From Thiothrix lacustris DSM 21227 (GTDB taxonomy: Bacteria; Pseudomonadota; Gammaproteobacteria; Thiotrichales; Thiotrichaceae): a DNA stretch of 41,504 nt. Positions 1-8,374 of this stretch are shown here, in pieces. Positions within the stretch are counted from its first letter, which is position 1. The number at the start of each line of letters is the position of its first letter. The stretch lies in contig NZ_JHYQ01000037.1 in assembly GCF_000621325.1 (NCBI RefSeq), forward strand, positions 1 through 41,504, written 5' to 3'. The notes under the pieces were generated by a model. The model was not told the DNA's origin, did not search any database, and worked only from the letters and a program-made list of their open reading frames with translations. The position numbers and the translations under genes are program-made.

Positions 1-1038
1 AATGCCATCCGCATCGCTGTCTTTGCTCAGTGGATTGGTGCCCAGTGTTTTTTCCACGCTATCCGATAAGCCATCGCCGTCGGAATCTGCACTTTTGGGA
101 TCAGTGCCAAGGGTCGCTTCTTCGGCGTTGGTTAGGCCGTCCTTATCCGTATCAGCGAGTGGCCCATCGGTATCATCTTTATCAAGGTAGTCAGGGATTT
201 TGTCGCCGTCCGTATCATCATCCAGCGGTGTACCGCCGTTGTAATTCTCAGATTTGGTGAGAATACCATCGTTATCATCGTCAGAATCCACGGCGTTGAT
301 TTTGCCGTCATTGTCGGTGTCGATCGCAACACCATCAGGTGCTTCTATGTTATCAGGAATGCCATCACCATCACTATCAGCGTTCAGCGGGTCTGTACCT
401 ATGGCTTTTTCTACACCATCTTTGAGACCGTCACCATCCGAGTCAAGGCTGTCCTTACAATCCGCAGTAGTGCCGTAATTTTGTAGGTAGTTATTTTCAG
501 AAAAGTCACCCCAACCTCCGTTGGTGAATTGGTTGCCAGGGTTCGTACCAGCGGAGTTACTTCCACTGTTAACGATGAATGGGTCAGTCTGATTGTTGAT
601 TAAAGCAACAGCTCCTATGCATTCCCCGCTATTCCCAAAGTTATAGACTTCTTGTTCTACATTAGCTTTCCATTGAAAGGCATCAGGCTTGAACATACTC
701 AGGCTGAATGATAGATAGTCAACACTGGGCTCTTCAATCGGCGCATCAACGCGAGAGTCATTTGACCAGTTGGTATTCGCTACATTGGCCTGTGGGTTAT
801 TCACCGTAAAGGCTTTGGTACCCTCAGCATGAGGTACTCGAATGGTAAACTGTCCTGTTGTACTGATGTCTTTAGGGGTTGGTGTCGCATTCGGCTTCAT
901 GAAGACGTGATAACGGTCATCCTTTGTGTCCCAGCGGATACTGTACTCAAGTGTTTGGGCAGCCCAAGCACTATTGCCCGCCAGTAATAGCACTGATGTA
1001 CTTAAGCCAAGATATTTACTAAGTTTAATGGAGCGCAT
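1..1038 (-). CDS. secreted protein with thrombospondin type 3 repeats (partial, C-terminus outside window)
   Basis: I read an open frame of 346 codons from an ATG at 1038 down to base 1, with no stop, so the C-terminus lies beyond the window. The N-terminus is a clear Sec signal peptide (MRSIKLSKYLG, hydrophobic stretch, then NSAWA). Residues about 25-195 form a domain shared with the next gene (1112-1744), including the TNPGNQFTN motif and two matching cysteines, the second at residue 194. From about residue 199 onward come DSDGDGLKDG / DSDGDGIPDN-type aspartate-rich repeats, which is the calcium-binding thrombospondin type 3 pattern found in outer-surface and adhesin-like proteins. It is probably a cell-surface or extracellular calcium-stabilised protein. 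The specific role is unknown. Upstream on its strand a GAGAG stretch could serve as a weak ribosome binding site. Confidence 0.85.
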   Translation of the reverse strand, partial: MRSIKLSKYLGLSTSVLLLAGNSAWAAQTLEYSIRWDTKDDRYHVFMKPNATPTPKDISTTGQFTIRVPHAEGTKAFTVNNPQANVANTNWSNDSRVDAPIEEPSVDYLSFSLSMFKPDAFQWKANVEQEVYNFGNSGECIGAVALINNQTDPFIVNSGSNSAGTNPGNQFTNGGWGDFSENNYLQNYGTTADCKDSLDSDGDGLKDGVEKAIGTDPLNADSDGDGIPDNIEAPDGVAIDTDNDGKINAVDSDDDNDGILTKSENYNGGTPLDDDTDGDKIPDYLDKDDTDGPLADTDKDGLTNAEEATLGTDPKSADSDGDGLSDSVEKTLGTNPLSKDSDADGI

Positions 1039-1111
1039 GGTCAGACTCTCTTGCCTATTTTTATAATTGTTGGATACGAGATTTTCTAACGAAAAGGAAG
1101 CGATAAACGTA

Positions 1112-1744
1112 TTATTTTTTACAGGTGATGGCGTCACCGTAATTACCTAAATAATGATTTTCGCTGACAGAGCCCCAGCCTAAGTTGGTAAATTGGTTGC
1201 CAGGATTCGTGTTAGCAGAATTAGGACTTACATTAAAAGCATCCTCATTAGCGATCAACGTTACATCCTCTACGCATCCACCTTCGTTTTGAAAGCTGAA
1301 AACCACTTGTTCTGTACCTTTTTTCCAAGCGTAATTACGTGCACTAGCGCCTTGTAAACCAACGAAAGAGAAAGAAATATAATCATGTTCAGCATCTTCT
1401 TTGGGGGCATCGACACGTGATGCTTCAATCCAATTGGTGCCATCGATAGCGCTGGTAAGGTTCGTAACGTTGAAGTTGCTATTGTGTGGTGCTTTAAGTG
1501 TTACCTGACCCGTGAGGCTAATATCTGGTTTTGGTGTGACTGATGGCTTCATGACTATTTGATAGGTTTTACCATCTTCTGCCAATGTGATTTTGTATGA
1601 AAGTACTTGTGCAGAAGTCTCTTCCGTATCTGCTTTGGCGGTGCTGGTAGCCTTGTCTTTAGCCGCTACATTCCCTGCTGCCATAGCAAGAACAACAGCG
1701 CCAGTTAACGTGATAAAATGGTGGAAAAATTTATTGGTTTTCAT
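1112..1744 (-). CDS. secreted protein, paralogue of the N-terminal domain of the neighbouring TSP3 protein
   Basis: This 210-residue protein begins with a signal peptide (MKTNKFFHHF, hydrophobic core, cleavage near NVAAK) followed by a Lys/Thr/Ala-rich linker. The mature part matches residues about 25-195 of the next gene downstream on the same strand: both contain RVDAP, a long Thr/Asn-rich beta-type region, a Gly-Cys ahead of an acidic/hydrophobic stretch, TNPGNQFTN, GWG, a SEN(N/H)YL(Q/G)NYG segment and a terminal Cys. The two conserved cysteines could form a disulfide in the periplasm or outside the cell. It lacks the TSP3 repeats and ends right after the last cysteine. I do not recognise a named family for the domain. 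The pair is separated by 73 bp and may be cotranscribed from the promoter proposed at 1761-1788. Confidence 0.85.
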   Translation of the reverse strand: MKTNKFFHHFITLTGAVVLAMAAGNVAAKDKATSTAKADTEETSAQVLSYKITLAEDGKTYQIVMKPSVTPKPDISLTGQVTLKAPHNSNFNVTNLTSAIDGTNWIEASRVDAPKEDAEHDYISFSFVGLQGASARNYAWKKGTEQVVFSFQNEGGCVEDVTLIANEDAFNVSPNSANTNPGNQFTNLGWGSVSENHYLGNYGDAITCKK

Positions 1745-1760
1745 TTATTAATTCCGGTTG

Positions 1761-1788
1761 ATTCTAGATAAGGCGATACAGTTTTCAA
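1761..1788 (-). promoter_or_regulatory. candidate sigma70 promoter for the secreted paralogue pair
   Basis: On the minus strand, TTGAAA (1783-1788) and TAGAAT (1761-1766) are separated by 16 bp. Each hexamer differs from consensus at one position. The -10 box lies about 16 bp upstream of the ATG at 1744, so the 5' leader would be very short. This is a sequence match only. Confidence 0.4.
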
Positions 1789-2119
1789 GTGAAGACATCT
1801 ATGGTTGGTAAGTGGTAAGGGATACTTGAATAAAACATGGCACGTGCCCATAGACGCTGTTTGTTATTTGAAAATGTAGTATTACTTCAGCAATGTTCCC
1901 TGAACAATGTTATTCGTTGCAGATAGCTCCTTAACAGGATGCAACAACACATCATAGTTACGAGGATTGTTCCAGTTAATGACATTAACGGCAATAAATA
2001 AGTGATTAGCGGTAGTAAAGGTGTGTGAATGGCAGGCGTAGTGAGCTTGCTGGGCTACAACCCTTAACGTTTTTTGATAGACTCTCTGACTTGTTTTCTA
2101 GCGTTATGTAAATAATAAA
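1789..2119. other. intergenic region between divergent genes
   Basis: Together with the promoter above this is a 375-bp gap between the divergent secreted-protein gene and hldE. It is AT-rich. I found no convincing reading frame, hairpin with a T-run, or strong promoter for hldE in it. Confidence 0.5.
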
Positions 2120-3556
2120 ATGAGCTTACAAATTCCTGCTTTTGAACGGGCGCGTGTACTAGTGGTCGGCGATGTGATGCTGGATCGTTATTGGTCAGGC
2201 CACACCTCGCGCATTTCTCCTGAAGCCCCGGTTCCGGTGGTGCATGTGAAAGCCAATGAAGAGCGCCCCGGCGGTGCGGCCAACGTGGCTTTGAATATTG
2301 CCAGCCTTGGCGGTCAGGCGGTATTGCTGGGTTACGTCGGTAATGACGAAGCCGGGCGCTCGCTCGACAGCACCTTGCAGGCGCGTGGCGTGCAAACCCG
2401 TTTCGTGGCGCTGGATAATGCGCCGACCATTACCAAATTGCGTGTCCTCAGCCGTCATCAGCAACTGATCCGGCTGGATTTTGAGGAAGGTTTTGCGGGG
2501 CAAGATCATGCCGCGCTATTACGCCATTTCAGCGAATTGCTGGCAGCAGCAGATGTGGTGGTGCTTTCCGATTACCGCAAGGGCACGCTGGAACGGGCGC
2601 GGGAGTTGATCGCGTTAGCACAGGCCGCAGGCAAACCGGTGGTGGTTGACCCTAAAGCGCAGGACTTCGCCACCTATCAGGGCGCGACTGTGATTACCCC
2701 GAATCTGGCGGAATTCCGCGAAGCCGTCGGCGATTGGACAGATGAAGCCGATTTGGTACAGCGTGGGCAAGCCTTGCTGGCGCGTTGTGGGCTGGGCAAT
2801 TTGCTGATTACCCGCAGCGAACAGGGCATGACCTTGTTGCGCGATGGGGTAGCCCCTTACAACTTGCCGACCCGCGCCCGCGAAGTCTTCGACGTGACCG
2901 GCGCTGGCGATACCGTGGTGGCAGTGTTAGCGGCGAGCATGGCAGCCGGTTTAGTCGTGGAACAGGCTATGGCGCTGGCGAACCTCGCGGCGGGTATTGT
3001 GGTGGGCAAAGTCGGTACGGCCACGGTTAGCGTCCCCGAATTGCACAAGGCATTGCAAGCACACCATGCGCAAGCCAAAGGGGTGGTCAGCGAGGCACAA
3101 TTGCTGGCGGCGGTGCAGGATTCGCGCATCCACGGCGAACGCATTGTCATGACCAATGGTTGTTTCGACATCCTCCACATCGGGCACGTCACCTATCTGG
3201 AAGAAGCCCGCAAGCTCGGCGACCGCCTGATCGTTGCGGTAAATACTGATGAATCAGTACGTGAGTTGAAAGGTCCAACCCGCCCAGTCAATACCATGGC
3301 GAACCGTATGAAAATGCTGGCGGCACTTTCCTGCGTCGATTGGGTAGTGGACTTCAGCGAAGATACCCCCGAACGCCTGATATGCGCCGTCAAACCCGAT
3401 TTGCTGGTAAAGGGCGGCGATAACGACCCACAGAAAATTCCCGGCAACCGCTGCGTGTGGGATAACGGCGGCGACGTGGTGGTACTGAGTTTTGTGGATG
3501 GCGTGTCGACCACCAGCACGATTGCCAGAATCCAGAATATGCAAAAGGAATCCTGA
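2120..3556 (+). CDS. hldE: bifunctional heptose-7-phosphate kinase / heptose-1-phosphate adenylyltransferase HldE
   Basis: HldE makes ADP-glycero-manno-heptose for the inner core of lipopolysaccharide. It phosphorylates sedoheptulose-derived heptose-7-phosphate at C1 and later adenylylates heptose-1-phosphate. The 478 residues match the usual family length (about 477). Residues 1 to about 320 are a ribokinase/PfkB kinase with the GGAANVALN motif near 51 and GAGD at 261-264 (catalytic Asp 264). Residues about 340-478 are a nucleotidyltransferase with TNGCFD and the HIGH motif at 353-356. No clear Shine-Dalgarno sequence precedes the ATG, where the leader is AT-rich. Its stop overlaps the start of the next gene by one base, so the two are probably translated together. 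Confidence 0.97.
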   Translation: MSLQIPAFERARVLVVGDVMLDRYWSGHTSRISPEAPVPVVHVKANEERPGGAANVALNIASLGGQAVLLGYVGNDEAGRSLDSTLQARGVQTRFVALDNAPTITKLRVLSRHQQLIRLDFEEGFAGQDHAALLRHFSELLAAADVVVLSDYRKGTLERARELIALAQAAGKPVVVDPKAQDFATYQGATVITPNLAEFREAVGDWTDEADLVQRGQALLARCGLGNLLITRSEQGMTLLRDGVAPYNLPTRAREVFDVTGAGDTVVAVLAASMAAGLVVEQAMALANLAAGIVVGKVGTATVSVPELHKALQAHHAQAKGVVSEAQLLAAVQDSRIHGERIVMTNGCFDILHIGHVTYLEEARKLGDRLIVAVNTDESVRELKGPTRPVNTMANRMKMLAALSCVDWVVDFSEDTPERLICAVKPDLLVKGGDNDPQKIPGNRCVWDNGGDVVVLSFVDGVSTTSTIARIQNMQKES

Positions 3557-4722
3557 TGCAAGTCGATACCTTGATCGTCGGTGGCGGCATTGCCGGACTC
3601 TGGCTGCTGGCGGAACTCCGCTCACAAGGCGTCAACGCACTGTTGGTCAGCGATGAGCTTGGCAAAGGCCAGACCATTGCTTCCCAAGGGATTATTCACG
3701 GCGGTACGAAGTATGCGCTCACGGGCAAATTGACCGGCGCAACGCTGGCGATTGGCGACATGCCACGTTTGTGGCGGGCTGCGTTGAACGGTGAAAGCGC
3801 GGTTGATTTGAGCCGCGTCAACATCCTCACCGAATCGCAATTGTTGTGGACGTCTGGCGGTATTGGTTCGCGCATGACGGGTTTTTTCGCCAGCAAGGCG
3901 ATGAAAAGCCGCATGGATGCTGTGCCGCGTGATGCTTACCCGGAATTGTTCCGCCACGCTGAATTTCATGGCGGTTTGTACCGCTTGGATGAGCCGGTGT
4001 TGGATGTGCCATCGTTGCTGGCAACTTTGCGGGAACAGCTTGATGATGCGTTGCTACAGGTGGATGTGCAGCGTTCGGGCTTGCAGCCAGTGGGGGATGT
4101 TTACCGTTATCAGGCGGTTTTGCCGGATGGGTCTGAGCTGGCAATCGACGCGGGGCAAATCATTCTGACAGCGGGCGCAGGTAATGAGGCATTGCTGGCT
4201 TCGACTTCGCTCAGCCAACGGGAATTCCCCGGAATGCAGCGCCGCCCTTTGCAAATGGTGTTGGTGCGTGGTGATTTGCCGATGATTTATGCCCATGCGT
4301 TGGGGATGAGTGATAAGCCGCGAGCCACGATTACTTCGCACCGCGACGCAGAAGGTCAAACCGTCTGGTATATTGGCGGGCAACCGGCGGAGCAGGGCGT
4401 GGGCAAGCCAGCAGCGGAAGTCATCGCCGCCACTCAACGAGAACTCGCCGACTTGTTACCGTGGATGGATGTCAGTGGCATGAAGTGGGGAACGTGGGCG
4501 GTTGACCGTGCTGAAGGTGGTCAGCCGGATGGTAGCCGCCCCGACCAGCCCGTGTTTTACCACCATGCTAATGTGACGGTGGCGTGGCCGACCAAGCTGG
4601 CATTTGCGCCGATGTTGTCCGCACGCTTGCAATCAGCACTCAGCATGGCAAAATCAGGCGCGAAACCTGTAGCCTCGGGATTACCCTCACCACCAGTGGC
4701 TACTAGCATTTGGAACGTATAA
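3556..4722 (+). CDS. FAD-dependent oxidoreductase (DAO family)
   Basis: The 388-residue protein opens with a Rossmann FAD-binding motif (LIVGGGIAG, residues 6-14) typical of the D-amino-acid oxidase / glycine oxidase superfamily. The rest has the expected alternating pattern but no residue set that lets me name a substrate. The start ATG overlaps the hldE stop codon by one base, and an AAGGA inside the hldE end serves as ribosome binding site. Translational coupling to hldE suggests a role linked to envelope or sugar metabolism, but this is inference from position only. It could equally be an amine or 2-hydroxyacid oxidase. Confidence 0.85.
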   Translation: MQVDTLIVGGGIAGLWLLAELRSQGVNALLVSDELGKGQTIASQGIIHGGTKYALTGKLTGATLAIGDMPRLWRAALNGESAVDLSRVNILTESQLLWTSGGIGSRMTGFFASKAMKSRMDAVPRDAYPELFRHAEFHGGLYRLDEPVLDVPSLLATLREQLDDALLQVDVQRSGLQPVGDVYRYQAVLPDGSELAIDAGQIILTAGAGNEALLASTSLSQREFPGMQRRPLQMVLVRGDLPMIYAHALGMSDKPRATITSHRDAEGQTVWYIGGQPAEQGVGKPAAEVIAATQRELADLLPWMDVSGMKWGTWAVDRAEGGQPDGSRPDQPVFYHHANVTVAWPTKLAFAPMLSARLQSALSMAKSGAKPVASGLPSPPVATSIWNV

Positions 4723-4784
4723 AGAATCAATGACACAGCACCACCATTACTTTTCAAGAAAGACTTAAACAAGGAGATTGTGTT

Positions 4785-5462
4785 ATGCAAATCAAGATGA
4801 TACCCGCCAGCCGTCCGGTTGATTGGTACAAACAGGGCTGGATGTTGTTTGCCAAAGACATGACAACGTGGGTGTTGATGGCGTTGGTCATGGGAATTGG
4901 GGGCTTTGTACTGAATTTCTTGCCGATTTTGGGGCAGATTGCGATTCTGGTGCTCTTGCCTGCTTTGATCGGTGGGTTGCTGTATTCAGCGCAACAAGCA
5001 AGTGAAGGTAAGCCGCTTAAACTGGAATATTTGTGGAAGGTATTGTTGGATAAGGATAAGCGTAACCAATTCCTTGGGTTGGGTGGCATCCTGTTTGGGT
5101 TGGCGGCGATGGTTGGAATCATTAGCGTCGTCTTTGTTGGCGATAGTTTATTGCGTGGTGCGACGGCAGGTGTCGGTGGCATTGGCATTGGTGGTGTACT
5201 ATTTCTGCTGATTGTGGGTTTTGCGTCTTTTGTGCTGTTCTATTATACGACTGCATTGATGCTCTTCCGTGAATTGTCGCTGTTTGATGCGCTGACCCTG
5301 TGTGCAAGTACTGCGGTTACGCAGGTAGTGCCACTGTTCGTATTGTTCCTGATGTACTCGGTTTTGAGTCTGGTGGCGGTTATCCCGTTGGGTTTGGGGA
5401 TGCTGGTGCTGATTCCGGTGACAGCAGGCGCTGTTTTTGTGGGTTACAAAGAGATTTTCTAA
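4785..5462 (+). CDS. BPSS1780-family membrane protein
   Basis: A 225-residue integral membrane protein with roughly five to six hydrophobic segments. It begins with an (R/A)PxDWxKxGWxLF-type amphipathic N-terminus and ends with VLIPVTAGAVFVGYKEIF, both characteristic of the uncharacterised BPSS1780 family. An AAGGAG ribosome binding site precedes the ATG. A second family member lies at 28636-29328. It is the first gene of a probable operon with a CPBP protease, an acetyltransferase and a HipA-like kinase. Function unknown. Confidence 0.85.
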   Translation: MQIKMIPASRPVDWYKQGWMLFAKDMTTWVLMALVMGIGGFVLNFLPILGQIAILVLLPALIGGLLYSAQQASEGKPLKLEYLWKVLLDKDKRNQFLGLGGILFGLAAMVGIISVVFVGDSLLRGATAGVGGIGIGGVLFLLIVGFASFVLFYYTTALMLFRELSLFDALTLCASTAVTQVVPLFVLFLMYSVLSLVAVIPLGLGMLVLIPVTAGAVFVGYKEIF

Positions 5463-5463
5463 T

Positions 5464-6378
5464 ATGAGCTATCTTGAGCTGGCAAAGCAGGGGAAAAATC
5501 AGTGGTGGCGTTATTTGCTGGGCTTTTTCCTTATTTTGCTGGCTTGGCAGGGGATTGGCTTGATGCCAACCTTTGCGTTGGCCTACTGGGTGGAGGTGGA
5601 TCAGGATGAAACCACTCGCTTCAACCCTGATTCATGGCTGTTTGAAGGATTGTCGGCGACATTGACGTTTGTGGACATTATGGCGATGTTCCTGTTTCTG
5701 ATGGCGGGGATTTGGCTGGTTGTACGTTTTTTGCATAAGCGTCCGTTTTTGTCGCTGATCACACCGTTGCGGCGCATCAGTTGGTTGCGGGTGGCGCAGG
5801 GCGCGGCGGTGTTTGCGGCGATTTATCTGACGGTTGGCGTGGTGGGCGAATGGTTGAGACCTACCCCGGCTGGCGAGATGGAATATGTATTCAATCCTGA
5901 GAAGTTTTTAGCATTTTTGCCGGTGGCACTGCTGCTGATCCCGATTCAGACATCGGCGGAAGAATTGTTGTTCCGGGGTTATGTGATGCAGGGTTTGGGA
6001 CTGGTGATGCATAAGTGGGGCGCGGTGCTGGTGAGTGCGCTGATGTTTGCTTTACCGCATTTGTTGAACCCGGAAGTGTACGGGGTAAATATGTGGATTG
6101 CGTTTTTGCCCTACTTTTCAATTGGCTTGTTGCTGGCGCTGATTACTGTGCGTGATGGTACGCTGGAATTGGCGATAGGCGTCCATGCCATTAACAATAT
6201 CATCGCGTTTTTGTATGTGACAGTGCCGCCTTACGATATTTTTCCATCGGTATTTGTGTATCACGGGGAATTGTTTACGTGGGAAACGGTGATCTCGGAA
6301 GTGTTAACGGCGGTGTTGTTTTATTGGGTGATTTTCCGATTTTTTGCCCGCCCGCCGTTGGAGGAGACTAAGCCATGA
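5464..6378 (+). CDS. CPBP family intramembrane glutamic endopeptidase
   Basis: This polytopic membrane protein of about 304 residues carries the CAAX-protease / bacteriocin-processing (CPBP, formerly Abi) signature: EELLFRGYVMQ with the catalytic Glu pair at residues 166-167 and the Arg three further on, then FALPHLLNP with a conserved His, and HAINN near the C-terminus. The family cleaves substrates within the membrane, and bacterial members act in bacteriocin self-immunity, signalling or envelope maintenance. I place the start at the ATG at 5464, one base after the previous stop. An upstream in-frame start at 5437 would overlap that gene. The last codons overlap the acetyltransferase start by 4 bp (ATGA). 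Confidence 0.92.
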   Translation: MSYLELAKQGKNQWWRYLLGFFLILLAWQGIGLMPTFALAYWVEVDQDETTRFNPDSWLFEGLSATLTFVDIMAMFLFLMAGIWLVVRFLHKRPFLSLITPLRRISWLRVAQGAAVFAAIYLTVGVVGEWLRPTPAGEMEYVFNPEKFLAFLPVALLLIPIQTSAEELLFRGYVMQGLGLVMHKWGAVLVSALMFALPHLLNPEVYGVNMWIAFLPYFSIGLLLALITVRDGTLELAIGVHAINNIIAFLYVTVPPYDIFPSVFVYHGELFTWETVISEVLTAVLFYWVIFRFFARPPLEETKP

Positions 6379-6803
6379 TAAAAATTACGCCCAAGGTGGA
6401 TTACGCGTTTGCGCTGCAACTGTCCCGTAGCAATATGGCTGAGTATTACGCCAAGCATGGCATCGTTTGGGATGACACGTATTTCGCACGTTTTTGGGAA
6501 GCCTCGGAAAACTTTGGTTTGTATCAGGATGATCAGTGCATTGGCGTGGTGCGGATCAGGCTCGAAGACGATGCTATCCATCTGGCTGACTTGCATGTGG
6601 TACCTGAGTGTCAGGGAACAGGGATTGGCGGGGAAGCGTTGCAATACATGATGCAGCTTGCCAAGGTACGGCGTAAGCCGTTGATGCGTCTGACGGTGTT
6701 TGGGGATAATCCGGCACGGCGTTTTTATGAACGGCATGGGTTTCAGGTGGTTGAGGAAGAGGGTGCGTTGTGTAAGATGGCGTGTGTGGTGGAGCACTCA
6801 TGA
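6375..6803 (+). CDS. GNAT family N-acetyltransferase
   Basis: A 142-residue single-domain protein with the acetyl-CoA pyrophosphate-binding motif Q-G-T-G-I-G-G around residues 80-86, preceded by the usual beta4 strand (ADLHVVPE), and NPARRFYERHGF near the C-terminus, the standard GNAT end. The substrate cannot be told. It overlaps the protease gene upstream and the HipA-like gene downstream by 4 bp each (ATGA junctions), so all three are translationally coupled. That puts an acetyltransferase where a HipB antitoxin would usually sit. Confidence 0.92.
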   Translation: MIKITPKVDYAFALQLSRSNMAEYYAKHGIVWDDTYFARFWEASENFGLYQDDQCIGVVRIRLEDDAIHLADLHVVPECQGTGIGGEALQYMMQLAKVRRKPLMRLTVFGDNPARRFYERHGFQVVEEEGALCKMACVVEHS

Positions 6804-8035
6804 GTATGCAGACAGTTCTACCCGGTAATGAACTGGCGGTTTGGAGTCTGACTGACCCGAAGAGTCCCTCACTGGTGGGTACGGCATCGCTGGCATTGGG
6901 CGGGCGCGGTGTTGCGTTTGCCTATGAGCGTAGTTGGTTGGCAAATGGCTACCCGTTGTCGGGCGATATGCCGCTGCAACGCGCTGTACTGACACCCACG
7001 GTACGTGATCGGCTGTTTGGCGCGTTGGATGATGCCATGCCTGACCGTTGGGGTGAACGCGCCATCCGTTTCATTGATAATCCACCACGGGCAACAGCTC
7101 TGGATTTTCTGTATTACGCGGGTGATCACCGCTTCGGGGCGTTAGGGTTTTCTGTTGATCAAACGGCTTACGTGCCGCATCGTGGTGAACCCTTGCCGAG
7201 TGCGGACTCGATCCATGCCTTGCAAGCACTGATTGAGCGGATTGATGCTAATGAACCCATGACAGAACAGGAAAAACTGATTGCGGGAACCACCAAAACC
7301 ATGGGCGGGGCGCACCCCAAAGCTTTGGTGACGATGGCGGGTAAAGACTGGATTGCCAAATTCCCACGTGGGGCAAACATTGATCTTGGCTTGATTGAAC
7401 ATGCCTCCCTGAAACTGGCGGCGCAAGCAGGTATTAATGTTGCCCATTCGGTGGCATTGCCTGGACTTTTTGGGCATGTGGTGGCTATCGAACGCTTCGA
7501 CCGACGGGCAAACCAGCGTTTACGTACCCTTTCTGCTAAAACCGTGTTGTTGGCGGGGGTGGGGTTTGGTGCGCCGCTGGATGAATTGAGCTATGGGGCA
7601 ATGGCAACGTTTGTGTTGCAAGCGGGGGCGGCGGATGTGCAAGCGCAGCAACGGGCAGAATTGTTTCGGCGGATGGCGTTCAATATCCTGATTGAGAATT
7701 CTGACGATCACGAAAAGAATCATGCATTTGTGTTTGATGCGGGGTTTTGGTCGCTTGCGCCTGCCTTCGATGTATTGCCGAATACGTCAAACGCGGGTTA
7801 TCAGCAGATGGGGGTTGGTAAGCAGGGGGCGCTGGGGACATTGGATAACGCGCTTTCGGAATGTGGTTTGTTTGGGTTGAGCCGTGAGCAGGCGATTGAG
7901 GAGTGGTTCAAGGTGGCTGCGGTGGTGGTGGAATGGGATCAGGTTTTCGCGAGTCTTGGGGTGTCGGGTAAAGATATTGGGTATTTGAAGACATTCATTG
8001 ATCAGCCGGAGCGTAAAGCAATGCGGTTACGCTAA
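6800..8035 (+). CDS. HipA-like serine/threonine kinase toxin, no adjacent HipB
   Basis: A 411-residue protein with a HipA N-terminal subdomain and a HipA kinase domain. Visible kinase motifs are the ATP-binding lysine in WIAKFPRG, the downstream Glu in LIEHASLKLA, the catalytic NSDDHEKNHAF loop, and APAFDV as the DFG equivalent. The Gly-rich loop reads TKTMGGAHPKA, so the autophosphorylated serine seen in HipA is Thr or absent here. HipA kinases inhibit translation by phosphorylating tRNA synthetases. I chose the ATG at 6800, which follows a GGTGGAG sequence and overlaps the acetyltransferase stop by 4 bp. No HipB-type helix-turn-helix gene lies on either side, so neutralisation may come from elsewhere or the protein may be non-toxic. 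Confidence 0.88.
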   Translation: MSMQTVLPGNELAVWSLTDPKSPSLVGTASLALGGRGVAFAYERSWLANGYPLSGDMPLQRAVLTPTVRDRLFGALDDAMPDRWGERAIRFIDNPPRATALDFLYYAGDHRFGALGFSVDQTAYVPHRGEPLPSADSIHALQALIERIDANEPMTEQEKLIAGTTKTMGGAHPKALVTMAGKDWIAKFPRGANIDLGLIEHASLKLAAQAGINVAHSVALPGLFGHVVAIERFDRRANQRLRTLSAKTVLLAGVGFGAPLDELSYGAMATFVLQAGAADVQAQQRAELFRRMAFNILIENSDDHEKNHAFVFDAGFWSLAPAFDVLPNTSNAGYQQMGVGKQGALGTLDNALSECGLFGLSREQAIEEWFKVAAVVVEWDQVFASLGVSGKDIGYLKTFIDQPERKAMRLR

Positions 8036-8060
8036 TGTTCTTGTTCTTGTTCTTGTTCTT
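8036..8060 (+). repeat. TTGTTC hexanucleotide tandem repeat
   Basis: About four tandem copies of TTGTTC directly follow the stop codon of the HipA-like gene. The tract lies between that gene and the toxin-antitoxin promoter region, so slippage would alter the spacing but no reading frame. Confidence 0.8.
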
Positions 8061-8113
8061 TGAAAGAAGGCAGCATAGACTAGTCATGTAACTGGTCATT
8101 TGGAGGTGTTGTT

Positions 8114-8371
8114 ATGCAAACGTGGGCTGTTCAAGATGCTAAGTCTCGGTTTAGTGAGTTTTTGGATGCGTGTCTCGCACAAGGGCCGCAAGTCGTTACG
8201 CGGCGTGGTGCTGAAGCGGCGGTGCTTGTCCCGGTTGATGTGTGGCGCAGACTCCAAGCGGCGGCAAAACCATCACTGAAAGATTTATTGTTGTCTGATC
8301 AGGGACGGGGTGAGCTGGTGTTACCGGAGCGGGGGCAGGCGAGGAGAAGACGTGTGCAAGAGGTTCTATAA
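8114..8371 (+). CDS. Phd/YefM family antitoxin
   Basis: An 85-residue protein with the Phd/YefM N-terminal DNA-binding fold (WAVQDAKSRFSEFLD; VVTRRGAEAAVLVPVDVWRRL) and a basic disordered C-terminus (RGQARRRRV) suited to wrapping the toxin. Such antitoxins neutralise the adjacent toxin and repress their own operon. A strong GGAGG lies upstream of the ATG, and the 40 bp before it contain a near-repeat of AGTCAT and GGTCAT that could be the operator. The toxin gene follows after 3 bp. Confidence 0.93.
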   Translation: MQTWAVQDAKSRFSEFLDACLAQGPQVVTRRGAEAAVLVPVDVWRRLQAAAKPSLKDLLLSDQGRGELVLPERGQARRRRVQEVL

Positions 8372-8374
8372 ATC

